A stretch of 64,000 bases of DNA. It comes from an uncultured Bartonella sp. (GTDB lineage Bacteria > Pseudomonadota > Alphaproteobacteria > Rhizobiales > Rhizobiaceae). This document shows positions 19,658 to 30,802 of the stretch, one piece after another. Under the pieces are notes generated by a model. It made no database searches, was not told the DNA's origin, and saw nothing but the letters and a program-made list of their open reading frames with translations. The translations under genes were made by a program, and so were the position numbers. The stretch covers positions 1 to 64,000 of the forward strand of contig CAMLBF010000004.1 of NCBI GenBank assembly GCA_946478235.1. Reading direction: 5' to 3'. Every line of letters starts with the position of its first letter. Position 1 is the first letter of the stretch.

Positions 19658-22585
19658 GTGCGAATAATGACAGTACGGGAAGCAATGTTGATATTGCTGG
19701 TTATACTTCCCTTTGTCGGTAGTGCTATTATCGGTTTTTTTCGCTCAACAGCCAAAAATAATGAAGCTTGGTTTGCAGGTGCAGTGGCTCTTTTAGGCCT
19801 ATTATGCACAATCATGCTTTATCCTGCCATTACGACTGGCAACATAGTTCGCATAGATATTAGCTGGCTACCCCAATGGGGCTTAAATGTCACATTGCGT
19901 ATGGATGGGTTTGCGTGGTTGTTTGCGCTTCTCATTACAGGCATTGGTTTGCTTGTGGTTGTTTATGCACGCTATTACATGGATCCTGCAGATCCAGTAC
20001 CCCGCTTCTTTTCGTTTTTATTAGCCTTTATGGGCTCTATGATGGGCATAGTCCTGTCTGGAAATATTGTTCTTCTTGTTATATTTTGGGAATTAACAAG
20101 CATATTTTCATTTTTGCTCATTGGCTATTGGTACCATAATGCCAGTGCGCGTGATGGCGCACGTATGGCTTTGACCATTACGGGATTTGGTGGTTTTTGC
20201 CTTTTAGTCGGTATGCTTATTATTGGTCATATTGTTGGTAGCTACGACCTAGATATTGTTCTAAAATCCGGCACTATAATTAAAGCAAGTCCGCTTTATC
20301 TACCTGCTTTGCTATGCCTATTATTAGGCGCATTGACCAAAAGCGCACAATTTCCATTCCACTTTTGGTTGCCTAATGCCATGGCAGCGCCCACACCGGT
20401 TTCTGCCTATTTACATTCTGCCACTATGGTAAAAGCCGGCGTGTTTTTATTGGTGCGGTTTTGGCCGGTTTTTGCTGGTACAGAAGAATGGTTCTGGATC
20501 GTGGGCCTAGCTGGTCTGACCACGCTTGTTCTTGGCGCCTATTTTGCAATGTTCCAACAAGACCTGAAAGGTCTGTTGGCTTATTCAACAATTAGCCATC
20601 TTGGATTAATTACCACATTGCTTAGTCTTGCAAGTCCTCTTGCTTGTGTTGCTGCAATTTTTCACATGGTCAACCATGCTATTTTTAAAGCATCGCTATT
20701 TATGGCAGCCGGCATTATTGATCATGAAAGTGGCACGCGCGATATGCGGAAATTGTCTGGTCTTTTCCGTTATATGCCTTTTACCGGTACATTGGCACTT
20801 GTTGCGAGTGCCGCAATGGCTGGTGTTCCACTATTGAATGGCTTTTTATCAAAAGAAATGTTTTTTGCCGAAGCTGTAGAAACAAATATGGAATCGTGGC
20901 TTGATTGGGTAACACCTTATCTGGCAACGATAGCAGGGCTTTTCAGCGTTACATATTCCGTCCGGTTTATTCATGGAGTGTTTTTTGGCGGCAAACCACA
21001 AGATTTGCCCAAGACCCCGCACGAACCACCGCATTTTATGCGCTTTCCAATAGAACTATTGGTATTTTTATGCCTTTTGATCGGGATATTTCCACATTTC
21101 GCAATAGGCCGCATTCTTAAAAATGCAGTTACTGCCGTTTTAGGTGCTGAAACACCACGATATAGTCTCGCTTTATGGCACGGTTTCAATTTACCGCTGA
21201 TTATGAGCATGATTGCGCTGTTTGGTGGCTTCGTGCTGTATGTTTTTGCAAGAAAATATCTCAAATCATGTGAAGGTGGTCCTCCATTCTTCCGGCATTT
21301 GAAAGGCCAACGTATTTTCGAACGTGTTCTTGTGACAATTTCTTGGAAATGGGCGCGTTTTGCCGAGTCATTTCTTTCAACCCGGCGTTTGCAAGTGCAA
21401 GTGCGGTGGATTGTATTGGCACCTATAGTTATCATCGGTCTGGTTATTTATAAGTATGGTCTGATCTCGGCAGGATCTTTGCCATTATTTCCTCTTGATC
21501 TACCATTTCTCATTATTTGGCTGATTGGCGGGACATGCGCCATAGCAGTTGCCTGGCAAGCAAAATTCCATAGATTGGCTTCTCTTGTATTGTTAGGCGC
21601 GACAGGTCTTATGACTTGTGCAACATTTTTGTGGTTATCTGCACCAGATCTTGCCGTGACACAACTTGTTGTCGAAGTTGTAACAACGGTATTGTTATTG
21701 CTTGGTTTGCGCTGGTTGCCCAAGCGGTATGAAAGCCCTGATCTTATAGGAACAAATGGTTGGGTATGGTTGCGCCGTAGTCGTGATCTGCTTATTGCAA
21801 TTATTGGCGGGGGGAGTCTGGCATGGTTATCCTATGCTGTTATGACCCGTCCGCAGGGAGCAACAATATCCGACTATTTTCTGACCCATGCATATTCAGA
21901 TGCGGGTGGGCGAAATGTTGTCAACGTTTTGTTGGTTGATTTCCGTGGTTTTGACACAATGGGAGAAATTACTGTTCTTGCTATTGTTGCACTAACTGTC
22001 TTTGCACTATTGCGCCGTTTCCGTCCGGCGGTTGAAAGTATTGCTGCACCAACGCAACAGCAGATACAAAAGGAATTCGACGAGGCGCAACCTGATCGCG
22101 AGATTGGTGATACGGTTTCTGATTATCTCGCGGTGCCACGTATTATCATGCATTGGCTATTTCCGGTTATTATGGCTTTTGCCGTTTATCTTTTCATGCG
22201 TGGACATGATCTGCCCGGCGGTGGCTTTGCCGGCGGTGTTACAATGGCAATAGGGTTTATTTTGCAGTATGTCGCTTCCGGTACGCGTTGGGTAGAAAGC
22301 CATTTAACTGTTTTGCCATTACGCTGGATGGGATTTGGCATTCTGGCCGCAATGGCAACTGGTATTGGCTCTTGGTTTTTTGGTTATCCGTTTTTAACGT
22401 CATATTTCCAATATACCGAAATTCCACTTATTGGAAAAATGCCTACGGCAACGGCTATGTTTTTTGATTTAGGCGTTTTTTCTCTTGTGGTTGGAGCAAC
22501 GGTGTTGATGTTGATAGCCATAGCGCACCAGTCCATTCGCCATTATCGCGTTGGGAAAAAAGTAATTCGGAAAGAGGGAGAATAA
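19658..22585 (+). CDS. mrpA: Na+/H+ antiporter subunit A fused with B (Mrp/Mnh/Pha type)
   Basis: 975 aa NuoL-like domain with C-terminal MrpB-like part (LLVDFRGFDTMGEITVLAI, GHDLPGGGFAGGV). GTG start in track; ATG at 19667 possible. Confidence 0.93.
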   Translation: MRIMTVREAMLILLVILPFVGSAIIGFFRSTAKNNEAWFAGAVALLGLLCTIMLYPAITTGNIVRIDISWLPQWGLNVTLRMDGFAWLFALLITGIGLLVVVYARYYMDPADPVPRFFSFLLAFMGSMMGIVLSGNIVLLVIFWELTSIFSFLLIGYWYHNASARDGARMALTITGFGGFCLLVGMLIIGHIVGSYDLDIVLKSGTIIKASPLYLPALLCLLLGALTKSAQFPFHFWLPNAMAAPTPVSAYLHSATMVKAGVFLLVRFWPVFAGTEEWFWIVGLAGLTTLVLGAYFAMFQQDLKGLLAYSTISHLGLITTLLSLASPLACVAAIFHMVNHAIFKASLFMAAGIIDHESGTRDMRKLSGLFRYMPFTGTLALVASAAMAGVPLLNGFLSKEMFFAEAVETNMESWLDWVTPYLATIAGLFSVTYSVRFIHGVFFGGKPQDLPKTPHEPPHFMRFPIELLVFLCLLIGIFPHFAIGRILKNAVTAVLGAETPRYSLALWHGFNLPLIMSMIALFGGFVLYVFARKYLKSCEGGPPFFRHLKGQRIFERVLVTISWKWARFAESFLSTRRLQVQVRWIVLAPIVIIGLVIYKYGLISAGSLPLFPLDLPFLIIWLIGGTCAIAVAWQAKFHRLASLVLLGATGLMTCATFLWLSAPDLAVTQLVVEVVTTVLLLLGLRWLPKRYESPDLIGTNGWVWLRRSRDLLIAIIGGGSLAWLSYAVMTRPQGATISDYFLTHAYSDAGGRNVVNVLLVDFRGFDTMGEITVLAIVALTVFALLRRFRPAVESIAAPTQQQIQKEFDEAQPDREIGDTVSDYLAVPRIIMHWLFPVIMAFAVYLFMRGHDLPGGGFAGGVTMAIGFILQYVASGTRWVESHLTVLPLRWMGFGILAAMATGIGSWFFGYPFLTSYFQYTEIPLIGKMPTATAMFFDLGVFSLVVGATVLMLIAIAHQSIRHYRVGKKVIRKEGE

Positions 22586-22586
22586 T

Positions 22587-22928
22587 ATGGAAATCGTTCT
22601 TTCTCTTGCCATAGGTGTTCTTGCCGGAGCAGGAATATGGCTTATTTTGCGTCCAAGAACATTTCAGCTTATTATCGGCCTGTCACTGATTTCCTATGCG
22701 GTTAATCTATTCATATTTTCAATGGGGCGCCCACGTTCAAACTCTGCACCTATTGTTGATCCAACAAAGATTATCAATCCGGCAAATTATGTCGATCCGC
22801 TTCCTCTAGCGCTTGTGCTTACTGCTATTGTGATTGGATTTGCAACGGCTGCGCTTTTTCTTGTTATTTTGTTGGTATCGCGTGGGCTTACTGGGTCTGA
22901 CCATGTCGATGGGCGGGAGAAAAAATAG
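22587..22928 (+). CDS. mrpC: Na+/H+ antiporter subunit C
   Basis: NuoK-like small membrane protein (GLSLISYAVNLFIFSMGR, DPLPLALVLTAIVIGFA). Confidence 0.92.
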   Translation: MEIVLSLAIGVLAGAGIWLILRPRTFQLIIGLSLISYAVNLFIFSMGRPRSNSAPIVDPTKIINPANYVDPLPLALVLTAIVIGFATAALFLVILLVSRGLTGSDHVDGREKK

Positions 22929-24550
22929 TGGCTAATTTTCTTCATCACCTCATTATTTTCCCTATTTTACTGCCTATCGCAACGGGTGCCTTATTATTGT
23001 TTTATGATGAAAGGCATCGCCGGTTAAAATCATCTATCAGCATCATTTCTATTGGCTTGTTGGTCTTAACAGCAATGCTATTGGTTGCACGGGCAATTGA
23101 AATATCTCCGCAAGCAGAAGTTTATGCGCTGGGTAATTGGGTTGCACCTTTTGGTATTACTTTGGTTCTTGATCGGCTAAGTGCCTTGATGGTTCTGCTT
23201 TCCAGCATTCTGGGTGTTGCATCATTAGTGTTTTCACTTGCCCATTGGTATAAGGTTGGTCCGCATTTCCATTCCCTTATGCAGTTCATGATAGCGGGTG
23301 TTAATGGTGCTTTTTTAACCGGTGATTTGTTCAATCTTTTTGTATTTTTTGAGGTTATGCTAACAGCTTCCTATGCTTTGGCATTGCACGGGTCAGGTCA
23401 GGCGCGTGTGCGATCTGGCATGCATTATGTTGTCATTAATCTGTTGGCATCATCGTTTTTTCTTATTGGGGCTGCGCTTATTTACGGTGTTGCCGGCACA
23501 TTGAATATGGCGGATCTTGCAATGAAACTTGCAATATTACCGGTGGAAGATCGCATTATCTTTGAAACGGGAGCAGCAATATTAGGATTGGCTTTTGTTG
23601 TCAAAGCAGGTATGTGGCCACTTAATTTCTGGCTTACACCAACTTACAGCGCTGTGGCAGCACCTGTTGGGGCATCTTTTGCCATTTTAAGTAAAGTTGG
23701 GATTTATGTTATTTTAAGGCTTACACTGCTGGTATTTGGACCAGAAAGCGGAGCTTTTGCTGGTTTTGGTAATGATGTATTGTTTTACGGTGGACTTGCA
23801 ACGCTTATTTTTGGTTTTATTGGTGTTCTTGCCAGTCAGGCACTTGGACGCCTCGCCTCATATAGTGTGCTTGTATCGTCCGGCACATTGATGGCTGCAG
23901 TCGGCACAGGTAACTCTTCCCTCACAGCGGGGGCTCTTTTTTATATGGTTTCATCAACGCTGTCGCTTGCAGCATTTTTTCTATTGGTCGAGTTGGTCGA
24001 ACGTAGTCAGGATACAGCGGCCAATGTCTTGGCTGTGACGATGGAAGTTTATGGTGACGATGAAGAAGAAGAAGCCGATGAAGTGGGAACATACATTCCA
24101 GCAACTTTGGCAATTTTGGGCGCTTGCTTTGGCATAACCGCAATTCTTATCATCGGAATGCCACCCTTTTCAGGGTTTGTTGCAAAATTTATGATGATTA
24201 CCGGTGTATTCAATCCAGATGGTCTTGAGGCAAATGGATATATGCCACAACTTCGCGATTGGGTATTTGTTGCGTTTGTCATTTTGTCTGGATTTGCAGC
24301 ACTTATCGCAATGACACGCACGGGTATACGGACGTTTTGGGCATCGATTGAAGGTAAGATTCCTCGTGTGCAAGTTATCGAATTTGCGCCAGTGGCCGGC
24401 TTATTGGCGCTTTGTTTGATTTTGACAATAGGGGCAGGTCCAGTTGCCGATTATATGACAGCTGCGGCCGACGAATTACATAATCCAAAAGATTATATCA
24501 AAAGCGTATTGCCTAATGCTGTTGTAAAGAGTGGAGCGAATATTCAATGA
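22928..24550 (+). CDS. mrpD: Na+/H+ antiporter subunit D
   Basis: NuoN-like, GTG start, AGVNGAFLTGDLFNLFVFFEVMLTASYALALHG. Confidence 0.93.
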   Translation: MANFLHHLIIFPILLPIATGALLLFYDERHRRLKSSISIISIGLLVLTAMLLVARAIEISPQAEVYALGNWVAPFGITLVLDRLSALMVLLSSILGVASLVFSLAHWYKVGPHFHSLMQFMIAGVNGAFLTGDLFNLFVFFEVMLTASYALALHGSGQARVRSGMHYVVINLLASSFFLIGAALIYGVAGTLNMADLAMKLAILPVEDRIIFETGAAILGLAFVVKAGMWPLNFWLTPTYSAVAAPVGASFAILSKVGIYVILRLTLLVFGPESGAFAGFGNDVLFYGGLATLIFGFIGVLASQALGRLASYSVLVSSGTLMAAVGTGNSSLTAGALFYMVSSTLSLAAFFLLVELVERSQDTAANVLAVTMEVYGDDEEEEADEVGTYIPATLAILGACFGITAILIIGMPPFSGFVAKFMMITGVFNPDGLEANGYMPQLRDWVFVAFVILSGFAALIAMTRTGIRTFWASIEGKIPRVQVIEFAPVAGLLALCLILTIGAGPVADYMTAAADELHNPKDYIKSVLPNAVVKSGANIQ

Positions 24551-25032
24551 AGTATTTGTTGCCTTATCCACTTTTAACGCTTTCTATCCTTATCATGTGG
24601 ATGGTTCTGAATGGGTTTTCTCTAGGCCAAGGCTTGATAGGTGTGATTGTCGGATTGTTCGGCGGCTTTCTTATGCGCTTATTACAACCGGAAAAAGTGC
24701 ATATTCATAGTTGGTCAGCAATTGTCCGACTATTCTTTTGTGTTCTTATAGATGTTACGACATCAAATATAACTGTTGCGCGGCATATTCTATTTGGTGG
24801 TATAAAGCGGCATAATTCTGGTTTTGTTACCATTCCGTTGACGCTGAAAAATAGAACAGGTCTTGCTGTCTTATCCTGTATTATGACAGCATCTCCTGGC
24901 ACAGCATGGATTTCCTATAACAGCAAAAATAATGATCTTCTGATTCATGTTCTTGACCTTTCTGATGGTCAAGATTGGGAGAAGTTTATTAAACGCCGTT
25001 ATGAAACGCTACTTATGGAGATATTCCAATGA
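24547..25032 (+). CDS. mrpE: Na+/H+ antiporter subunit E
   Basis: MrpE family; IPLTLKNRTGLAVLSCIMTASPGTAW. Confidence 0.92.
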   Translation: MKYLLPYPLLTLSILIMWMVLNGFSLGQGLIGVIVGLFGGFLMRLLQPEKVHIHSWSAIVRLFFCVLIDVTTSNITVARHILFGGIKRHNSGFVTIPLTLKNRTGLAVLSCIMTASPGTAWISYNSKNNDLLIHVLDLSDGQDWEKFIKRRYETLLMEIFQ

Positions 25033-25310
25033 GTATAGTCATTCTCTACTGGGGTATTAACTTGTCGCAATTATTGCTGGGGCTAGCGATGATCTTGGCT
25101 GTGTTGAGGCTGTTGAAGGGTCCCCGCGCACAAGATCGTGTTGTTGGACTGGACACTCTTTATGCCACAACAATGATGCTGTTTGTGACTTTTGGTATGC
25201 GATCGGGTACCACAATTTATTTTGATGCGGCTTTGGTTATTGGGCTTTTAGGCTTTGTGTCGAGTGCAGCGCTTGCAAAATTTCTTATGCGTGGTGAGGT
25301 GATAGAATGA
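25029..25310 (+). CDS. mrpF: Na+/H+ antiporter subunit F
   Basis: LLKGPRAQDRVVGLDTLYATTM, GLLGFVSSAALAKF. Confidence 0.92.
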   Translation: MSIVILYWGINLSQLLLGLAMILAVLRLLKGPRAQDRVVGLDTLYATTMMLFVTFGMRSGTTIYFDAALVIGLLGFVSSAALAKFLMRGEVIE

Positions 25311-25729
25311 CAGATGAACTTCCTCTTTGGCTCGCTATCACCATTACAGCATTTTTACTGTGGGGATCAGGCCTGACCTTGATTGGTGCCATTGGTCTTA
25401 CACGCGGAAAAACCTTTTATGACCGTTTGCATATGCCAACTTTAGGAACAAGCTGGGGCGTTGGTGGAATTATCATTGCATCTATCATTTATTCAACGAT
25501 GGTTGAACACAGACTGGTTTCACACGAGCTTTTATTAGCTATTTTTCTTATTGTGACGACACCGGTAACATTGATGCTACTTTCACGTGCTGCCATGCAA
25601 CGCGATCAATCTTCAAATTCGCCTGAAGTGCCAAGCGAGCTGCGTTATCGTGAACTCAATGATAACTTAGTAACAGCGACAAATTTGGAAGAACCAGTCG
25701 ATACTGTCGCACAAGATCCGAAAGCATAA
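25307..25729 (+). CDS. mrpG: Na+/H+ antiporter subunit G
   Basis: GAIGLTRGKTFYDRLHMPTLGTSWG, TPVTLMLLSRAA. Confidence 0.92.
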   Translation: MTDELPLWLAITITAFLLWGSGLTLIGAIGLTRGKTFYDRLHMPTLGTSWGVGGIIIASIIYSTMVEHRLVSHELLLAIFLIVTTPVTLMLLSRAAMQRDQSSNSPEVPSELRYRELNDNLVTATNLEEPVDTVAQDPKA

Positions 25730-25842
25730 GAAACTGTAAGAAGCTGATTAGGGAATTCGGAGACGTTATTTTAAAAACAGTTTTTGTTAAAAATAGCAGA
25801 AAGCGCACCATTTTTATAAAATGATGCGCTTCATGAAATATC

Positions 25843-26787
25843 TTATTTTTTCACGTTGTTTACATGTTTACTTGTAACTTGTCGTCCAAAATTTGGAACG
25901 TCAACTTCTTGTCCAGCCTCAATAATGCCTCGTCTTACAGCGCGTGTGCGTGTAAACAAATTGAACAATGCTTCACCATCACCCCAACGAATTGCACGTT
26001 GCAATGATGCAAGGTCTTCACTGAACCGCCCCAACATTTCAATGATCGCATCCTTATTGTTTAAGCATATATCACGCCACATTGTTGGGTCAGAAGAGGC
26101 AAGGCGCGTAAAGTCGCGAAAGCCAGAAGCAGAATAAGCAATCACTTCTGAATTTGTGACTTTTTCTAAGTCACTGGCGGTACCAACAATATTATAAGCA
26201 ATAAGATGGGGAAGGTGAGAGGTGATCGCCAAGACAAGATCATGATGCTCTGGATCCATTTGATCCACTTTAGCACCACAAGCCTGCCAAAACTGCGTCA
26301 ACTTTTCCAATGCTTCATCATTTGTGTTGGGGAGAGGCGTCAGAATACACCAACGATTGATAAAAAGATCGGCAAAACCCGCATCTGGTCCTGAACACTC
26401 TGTTCCTGCGATTGGGTGCCCAGGGATAAAATGAACCGTACTGGGCAACTCTGGCTTCATCTGGCGAATAACCGAAGCTTTGGTTGAACCAACATCAGTA
26501 ACAAGCGCACCCGGTTTCAAATGCTGCGAGATTTCTTTGGCAACATAACCCGATGAACCTACCGGAACCGAAACAATGACCAAATCGGCATTTTCAACAG
26601 CTTTGCTATTATCTGTTGTATAACTGTCACCCAAATCAAGTTCACGCGCGCGTTCCAGTGTTGTACCGGTTCGCGTTGCAATGGCGATATGGTCGGCCAA
26701 TTTTTTTTGCCTGATAACACGTGCAAGCGAAGAGCCAATTAAGCCGATACCGATAAGTGCTATTTTATTAAATTTAACGTCTGCCAT
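25843..26787 (-). CDS. tyrC: Prephenate/arogenate dehydrogenase
   Basis: IALIGIGLIGSSLARVIR, VTDVGSTKASVI, HFIPGHPIAGTECSG. Confidence 0.9.
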   Translation of the reverse strand: MADVKFNKIALIGIGLIGSSLARVIRQKKLADHIAIATRTGTTLERARELDLGDSYTTDNSKAVENADLVIVSVPVGSSGYVAKEISQHLKPGALVTDVGSTKASVIRQMKPELPSTVHFIPGHPIAGTECSGPDAGFADLFINRWCILTPLPNTNDEALEKLTQFWQACGAKVDQMDPEHHDLVLAITSHLPHLIAYNIVGTASDLEKVTNSEVIAYSASGFRDFTRLASSDPTMWRDICLNNKDAIIEMLGRFSEDLASLQRAIRWGDGEALFNLFTRTRAVRRGIIEAGQEVDVPNFGRQVTSKHVNNVKK

Positions 26788-26791
26788 TTTT

Positions 26792-27898
26792 TTACTTCAA
26801 AAAATCTTTTAATGCAGCGACAAGGCCGCGATTAGCTTCTTCTGGACCAACGGAAATACGCAATGCATTTGGAAATCCGTATCCTGTAACGCGGCGCACG
26901 ATATAACCTTGCATTTTCAAGTAATCATCTGCACGTGCCGCTGATTGAGCATCGTTATCTGGAAAATGAACCAATAGAAAATTGGTGACCGAAGGTGTGA
27001 CCTTGAGACCTAGTCCAGCAATTTCTTCTGCAAGCCAATTGCGCCATTTTGTATTAAACGCGATAGCATAGGCTACATATTCCTTGTCTCTGAATGCTAC
27101 AGCACCAGCAACTTGCGCTGGTACGCTTACGTTAAAAGCACCACGAATGCGGTTTACAGCATCAATGACATGAACGGGAGCATACATCCACCCGATTCGC
27201 AAACCAGCCAATCCATATATTTTTGAAAAAGTGCGTGTCATGACAACATTTTCATTGGCTGAAACCAGCTCTATGCCTGCTTCATAATCATTTTCTGTTA
27301 CAAATTCGGCATAAGCACCATCAAGAACAAGCAAAACATTTTTCGGAAGTCCAGCATGAAGTTCCTTAATTTCAGCGGCAGAAAGATAAGTACCGGTTGG
27401 ATTGCCAGGATTGGCAATAAAGACAATTTTTGTTTTGTCGGTTACACTTGATAGGATTGCCTGAATATCTATCCGACAATTATTTTCTTTAACGATTACC
27501 GGAGTAGCACCCGTACCACGGATCTGTATTTCGTAAACACTGAAACCGTGTTCGGTCATGATACCTTCATCACCGGCACTTAGATAGGTATTTGACAATA
27601 ATCCTAATAAATCATCAGACCCATTGCCGGCCATTAAATTACTTTTGGAAAGGCCGGTTACTTCAGAAATAGCTTCTAATAATGGTGCTGCGGAACCATC
27701 TGGATAAAGCTCCAGATGTGCTGCAGTCTGACGATAGGCATCAATGGCTGCGGGGCAGGGGCCAAGTGGAGATTCATTGGAAGATAATTTGAATATTTTT
27801 TTTCCGCTAGCAACCTTGCTTGATCCTGGTACATAAGCGGCGATGTCCAAAATACCTTTTCTAGGTTGTGGGCGACTTGCAGTATTATTTTTTGTCAT
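26792..27898 (-). CDS. hisC: Histidinol-phosphate aminotransferase
   Basis: [45 protein letters not shown]. Confidence 0.93.
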   Translation of the reverse strand: MTKNNTASRPQPRKGILDIAAYVPGSSKVASGKKIFKLSSNESPLGPCPAAIDAYRQTAAHLELYPDGSAAPLLEAISEVTGLSKSNLMAGNGSDDLLGLLSNTYLSAGDEGIMTEHGFSVYEIQIRGTGATPVIVKENNCRIDIQAILSSVTDKTKIVFIANPGNPTGTYLSAAEIKELHAGLPKNVLLVLDGAYAEFVTENDYEAGIELVSANENVVMTRTFSKIYGLAGLRIGWMYAPVHVIDAVNRIRGAFNVSVPAQVAGAVAFRDKEYVAYAIAFNTKWRNWLAEEIAGLGLKVTPSVTNFLLVHFPDNDAQSAARADDYLKMQGYIVRRVTGYGFPNALRISVGPEEANRGLVAALKDFLK

Positions 27899-28032
27899 CG
27901 GTATTGATCCGGTCTGTTATTCTATTTGTTTAGGAAATACCCTTGCTTGCAAAACAAGTCGAGAGAAATTCTTGACTTTTGTTAGAATAGACGACTAGCT
28001 ATTCTTTATTCTTTCAAGACGGTGCAACCGAA

Positions 28033-29217
28033 ATGACCCATAGCCAATCTAATAATACATACGACAATCCGCAAAAATCACAGGCAGATTCGCCCGATAG
28101 CAAAATTGCTTTTTTTGATAATGATCAGCCGTTAAAGCTTGATAGCGGGGTTATATTAAGTCCGTTTCAGATAGCTTACCAAGATTACGGTACGCTCAAT
28201 GATGATAAAAGCAATGCAATATTGATTTGCCATGCTTTAACTGGCGACCAGCATGTGGCCAATACTCACCCCGTAACCGGAAAGCCTGGTTGGTGGGATA
28301 CATTGGTAGGGCCCGGCAAGATTATCGATACAGAAAAATATTATGTTATTTGTTCGAATGTTTTAGGGGGATGTCTAGGGTCAACGGGGCCTGCTTCGCT
28401 TAATCCGGCAACGGGAAAGCCATATGCACTTGATTTTCCAGTAATAACGATTGGGGACATTGTTCGTGCACAGGCAATGCTTGTTGAACGATTGGGAATA
28501 GAAACACTTTTTTGTGTTGTCGGTGGATCGATGGGGGGTATGCAAGCTCTACAATGGGCATCGGCATATAAAAGTAAGGTTTTTTCGTCCGTTATTCTAG
28601 CAACAGGGGCGCGCCATTCGGCACAGAATATCGCTTTTGACGAGATTGGACGACAAGCTGTAATGGCTGATCCAAACTGGATGGGGGGGCGTTATCTGGA
28701 AGTTGGCAAGCGCCCTACGAAAGGTTTGGCAGTTGCAAGAATGACAGCCCATGTTACCTATCTGTCCGAAGCAGCTTTGCATCGAAAATTTGGTCGGAAT
28801 TTACAAAATCGTGACCAGATAACATTTGGATTTGATGCTGACTTCCAGATTGAAAGTTACCTTCGCCATCAGGGTATGACATTTGTTGAGCGGTTTGACG
28901 CAAATAGCTATCTCTATCTGACACGTGCAATGGATTATTTTGACCTAGAGGCAGAACATGGTGGCAGATTATCCAATGCGTTTACAGGTTCTCGGGGACG
29001 GTTTTTCGTTGCCTCTTTTTCTAGTGATTGGCTATTTACAACCGCGCAATGCCGCACATTTGTTCATGCACTCAATGCGGTTGGTGCGCGTGTGTCTTTT
29101 GTCGAAATAAAAACAGATAAAGGGCATGATGCCTTTTTGCTTGATGAACCGGTGATGTTTTCAGCAATTCATAGTTTTTTGACTGCCGCCGCTGAACAAA
29201 GGGGGCTTGTAATATGA
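28033..29217 (+). CDS. metX: Homoserine O-acetyltransferase
   Basis: [35 protein letters not shown] alpha/beta hydrolase motifs. Confidence 0.94.
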   Translation: MTHSQSNNTYDNPQKSQADSPDSKIAFFDNDQPLKLDSGVILSPFQIAYQDYGTLNDDKSNAILICHALTGDQHVANTHPVTGKPGWWDTLVGPGKIIDTEKYYVICSNVLGGCLGSTGPASLNPATGKPYALDFPVITIGDIVRAQAMLVERLGIETLFCVVGGSMGGMQALQWASAYKSKVFSSVILATGARHSAQNIAFDEIGRQAVMADPNWMGGRYLEVGKRPTKGLAVARMTAHVTYLSEAALHRKFGRNLQNRDQITFGFDADFQIESYLRHQGMTFVERFDANSYLYLTRAMDYFDLEAEHGGRLSNAFTGSRGRFFVASFSSDWLFTTAQCRTFVHALNAVGARVSFVEIKTDKGHDAFLLDEPVMFSAIHSFLTAAAEQRGLVI

Positions 29218-29846
29218 GCCAACAAGATGATCTAAAATCAACACTGAAATCCAGAACAGATTTTGATGTTATAGCGAGTTTCATCAGATCAGGCAGCCGT
29301 GTGCTCGACGTTGGCTGTGGCGATGGAAGTTTGCTTTGCCTATTGCAATCGCGGCGTTCAGTTGATGGTCGCGGCGTGGAATTGTCACAACAAGGCGTCG
29401 ACCAATGTTTGGGTAAAGGGTTGTCTGTTATTCAAGGGGATGCAGATAGTGATCTTATCTATTACCCTGATTCAGGTTTTGATTATGTTATCCTATCACA
29501 AACACTGCAAGCAACGCGCAATCCTAAAATCGTGTTGGAACAGCTTTTAAGAATAGGTGAAAGAGCCATTATTTCCATACCGAACTTTGGATATTGGCGT
29601 GCACGCGCACATCTTTTATTTTTAGGACGTATGCCCGTAACCAAAGAGTTGCCATATAGCTGGTATGATACTCCCAATATCCACTTCTGTACGATAGATG
29701 ACTTTGTAACTTTGGTAAAAGAAGTTGGTGCTGAAATTGAAGAGGCTGTCGTTCTTAATAGGCAAGGGCAACGTGTTAGCTGGAACCTACCTTGGGGCGC
29801 ATGGAACCTTTTTGGGCAACAGGCGGTGTTTTTATTACATAGATGA
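29214..29846 (+). CDS. metW: Methionine biosynthesis protein MetW
   Basis: [53 protein letters not shown] overlap with metX. Confidence 0.93.
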   Translation: MSQQDDLKSTLKSRTDFDVIASFIRSGSRVLDVGCGDGSLLCLLQSRRSVDGRGVELSQQGVDQCLGKGLSVIQGDADSDLIYYPDSGFDYVILSQTLQATRNPKIVLEQLLRIGERAIISIPNFGYWRARAHLLFLGRMPVTKELPYSWYDTPNIHFCTIDDFVTLVKEVGAEIEEAVVLNRQGQRVSWNLPWGAWNLFGQQAVFLLHR

Positions 29847-30802
29847 TCACTGAAACGTCTGACAATCTTGCTCGTGTTGTTCGGCATAATCTTCCTCAAT
29901 GGGGATTATCCGAAACAGCTCATATCGAGCTTCTGACAATTTCAGAAAATGCAACATTTCTGGTTCAAGATCATGAAAAGCGAAGAGTCGTAAGAATTTA
30001 TCGCCCAAATTATCATACCGATGCTGAGATAACTTCAGAGCTTTTGTGGTTACAAGCTATTGAGCAGTCAGCTATTGTTACGGTTTCACATCTGTTTACA
30101 ACGCTATCTGGTGAATTGTTTATTTCTTCTAACAATTTCAGGCTTGCCTGTTTTTCATTTATGGATGGACATGAACCAAAAATTGATAGCAATCTTGTTC
30201 ATTGGTTTTTTGAATTAGGAAAAATTTCAGCAGGATTACATCGCCAGTCGTTAAGTTGGCATAAGCCAGACAATTTTGTGAGAAAGCATTGGACTTATGA
30301 AACAATGGTGGGGCCCAATGCATATTGGGGAGACTGGCGTTGTGCTTATGGTTTATCGGATGACGACCGTAAAGTGTTGGAGATCTGTGACGCCGCATTA
30401 AAGTCAGTCACTGCGCATTTTCCACATGATGATATCAATTATGGCCTTATCCATGGTGATTTGCGTTTGGCTAATCTTCTCGTTAACGAGAATCATCTCA
30501 CAGCGATAGATTTTGATGATTGTGGCTTTTCTTGGCGCGGACTCGATTTAGCCAATTCACTGAGTTTCATTGAAGATGACCCGTCTGTGCCGGAACTTAT
30601 TGAAGCATGGTTTCAAGGTTATCAGGAAGTTATGCCGGTAACGCTTTTTATGCGGGAAACAATATCACATTTTATTATGATGCGTCGTATGCAGCTTACC
30701 GCGTGGTTGGCTAGTCATGCGAATGTGCCGACCGCTCAAAAGCTGGGAAAAAATTTTGCAAAAGGAACTGTTAAATTGGCTCAGAAATATCTGATGATGT
30801 GA
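29843..30802 (+). CDS. APH/SrkA-like phosphotransferase family kinase
   Basis: HGDLRLANLLV, AIDFDDCGFSWRGLDLANSL; ATGA overlap with metW. Confidence 0.82.
   Translation: MITETSDNLARVVRHNLPQWGLSETAHIELLTISENATFLVQDHEKRRVVRIYRPNYHTDAEITSELLWLQAIEQSAIVTVSHLFTTLSGELFISSNNFRLACFSFMDGHEPKIDSNLVHWFFELGKISAGLHRQSLSWHKPDNFVRKHWTYETMVGPNAYWGDWRCAYGLSDDDRKVLEICDAALKSVTAHFPHDDINYGLIHGDLRLANLLVNENHLTAIDFDDCGFSWRGLDLANSLSFIEDDPSVPELIEAWFQGYQEVMPVTLFMRETISHFIMMRRMQLTAWLASHANVPTAQKLGKNFAKGTVKLAQKYLMM

Noticed and set aside
27899-28032. SAM-II riboswitch upstream of metX
   Set aside because: Expected in alphaproteobacteria before metA/metX-type genes, but I could not match the conserved pseudoknot core by eye; left as an operator/hairpin finding, with a covariance search needed.
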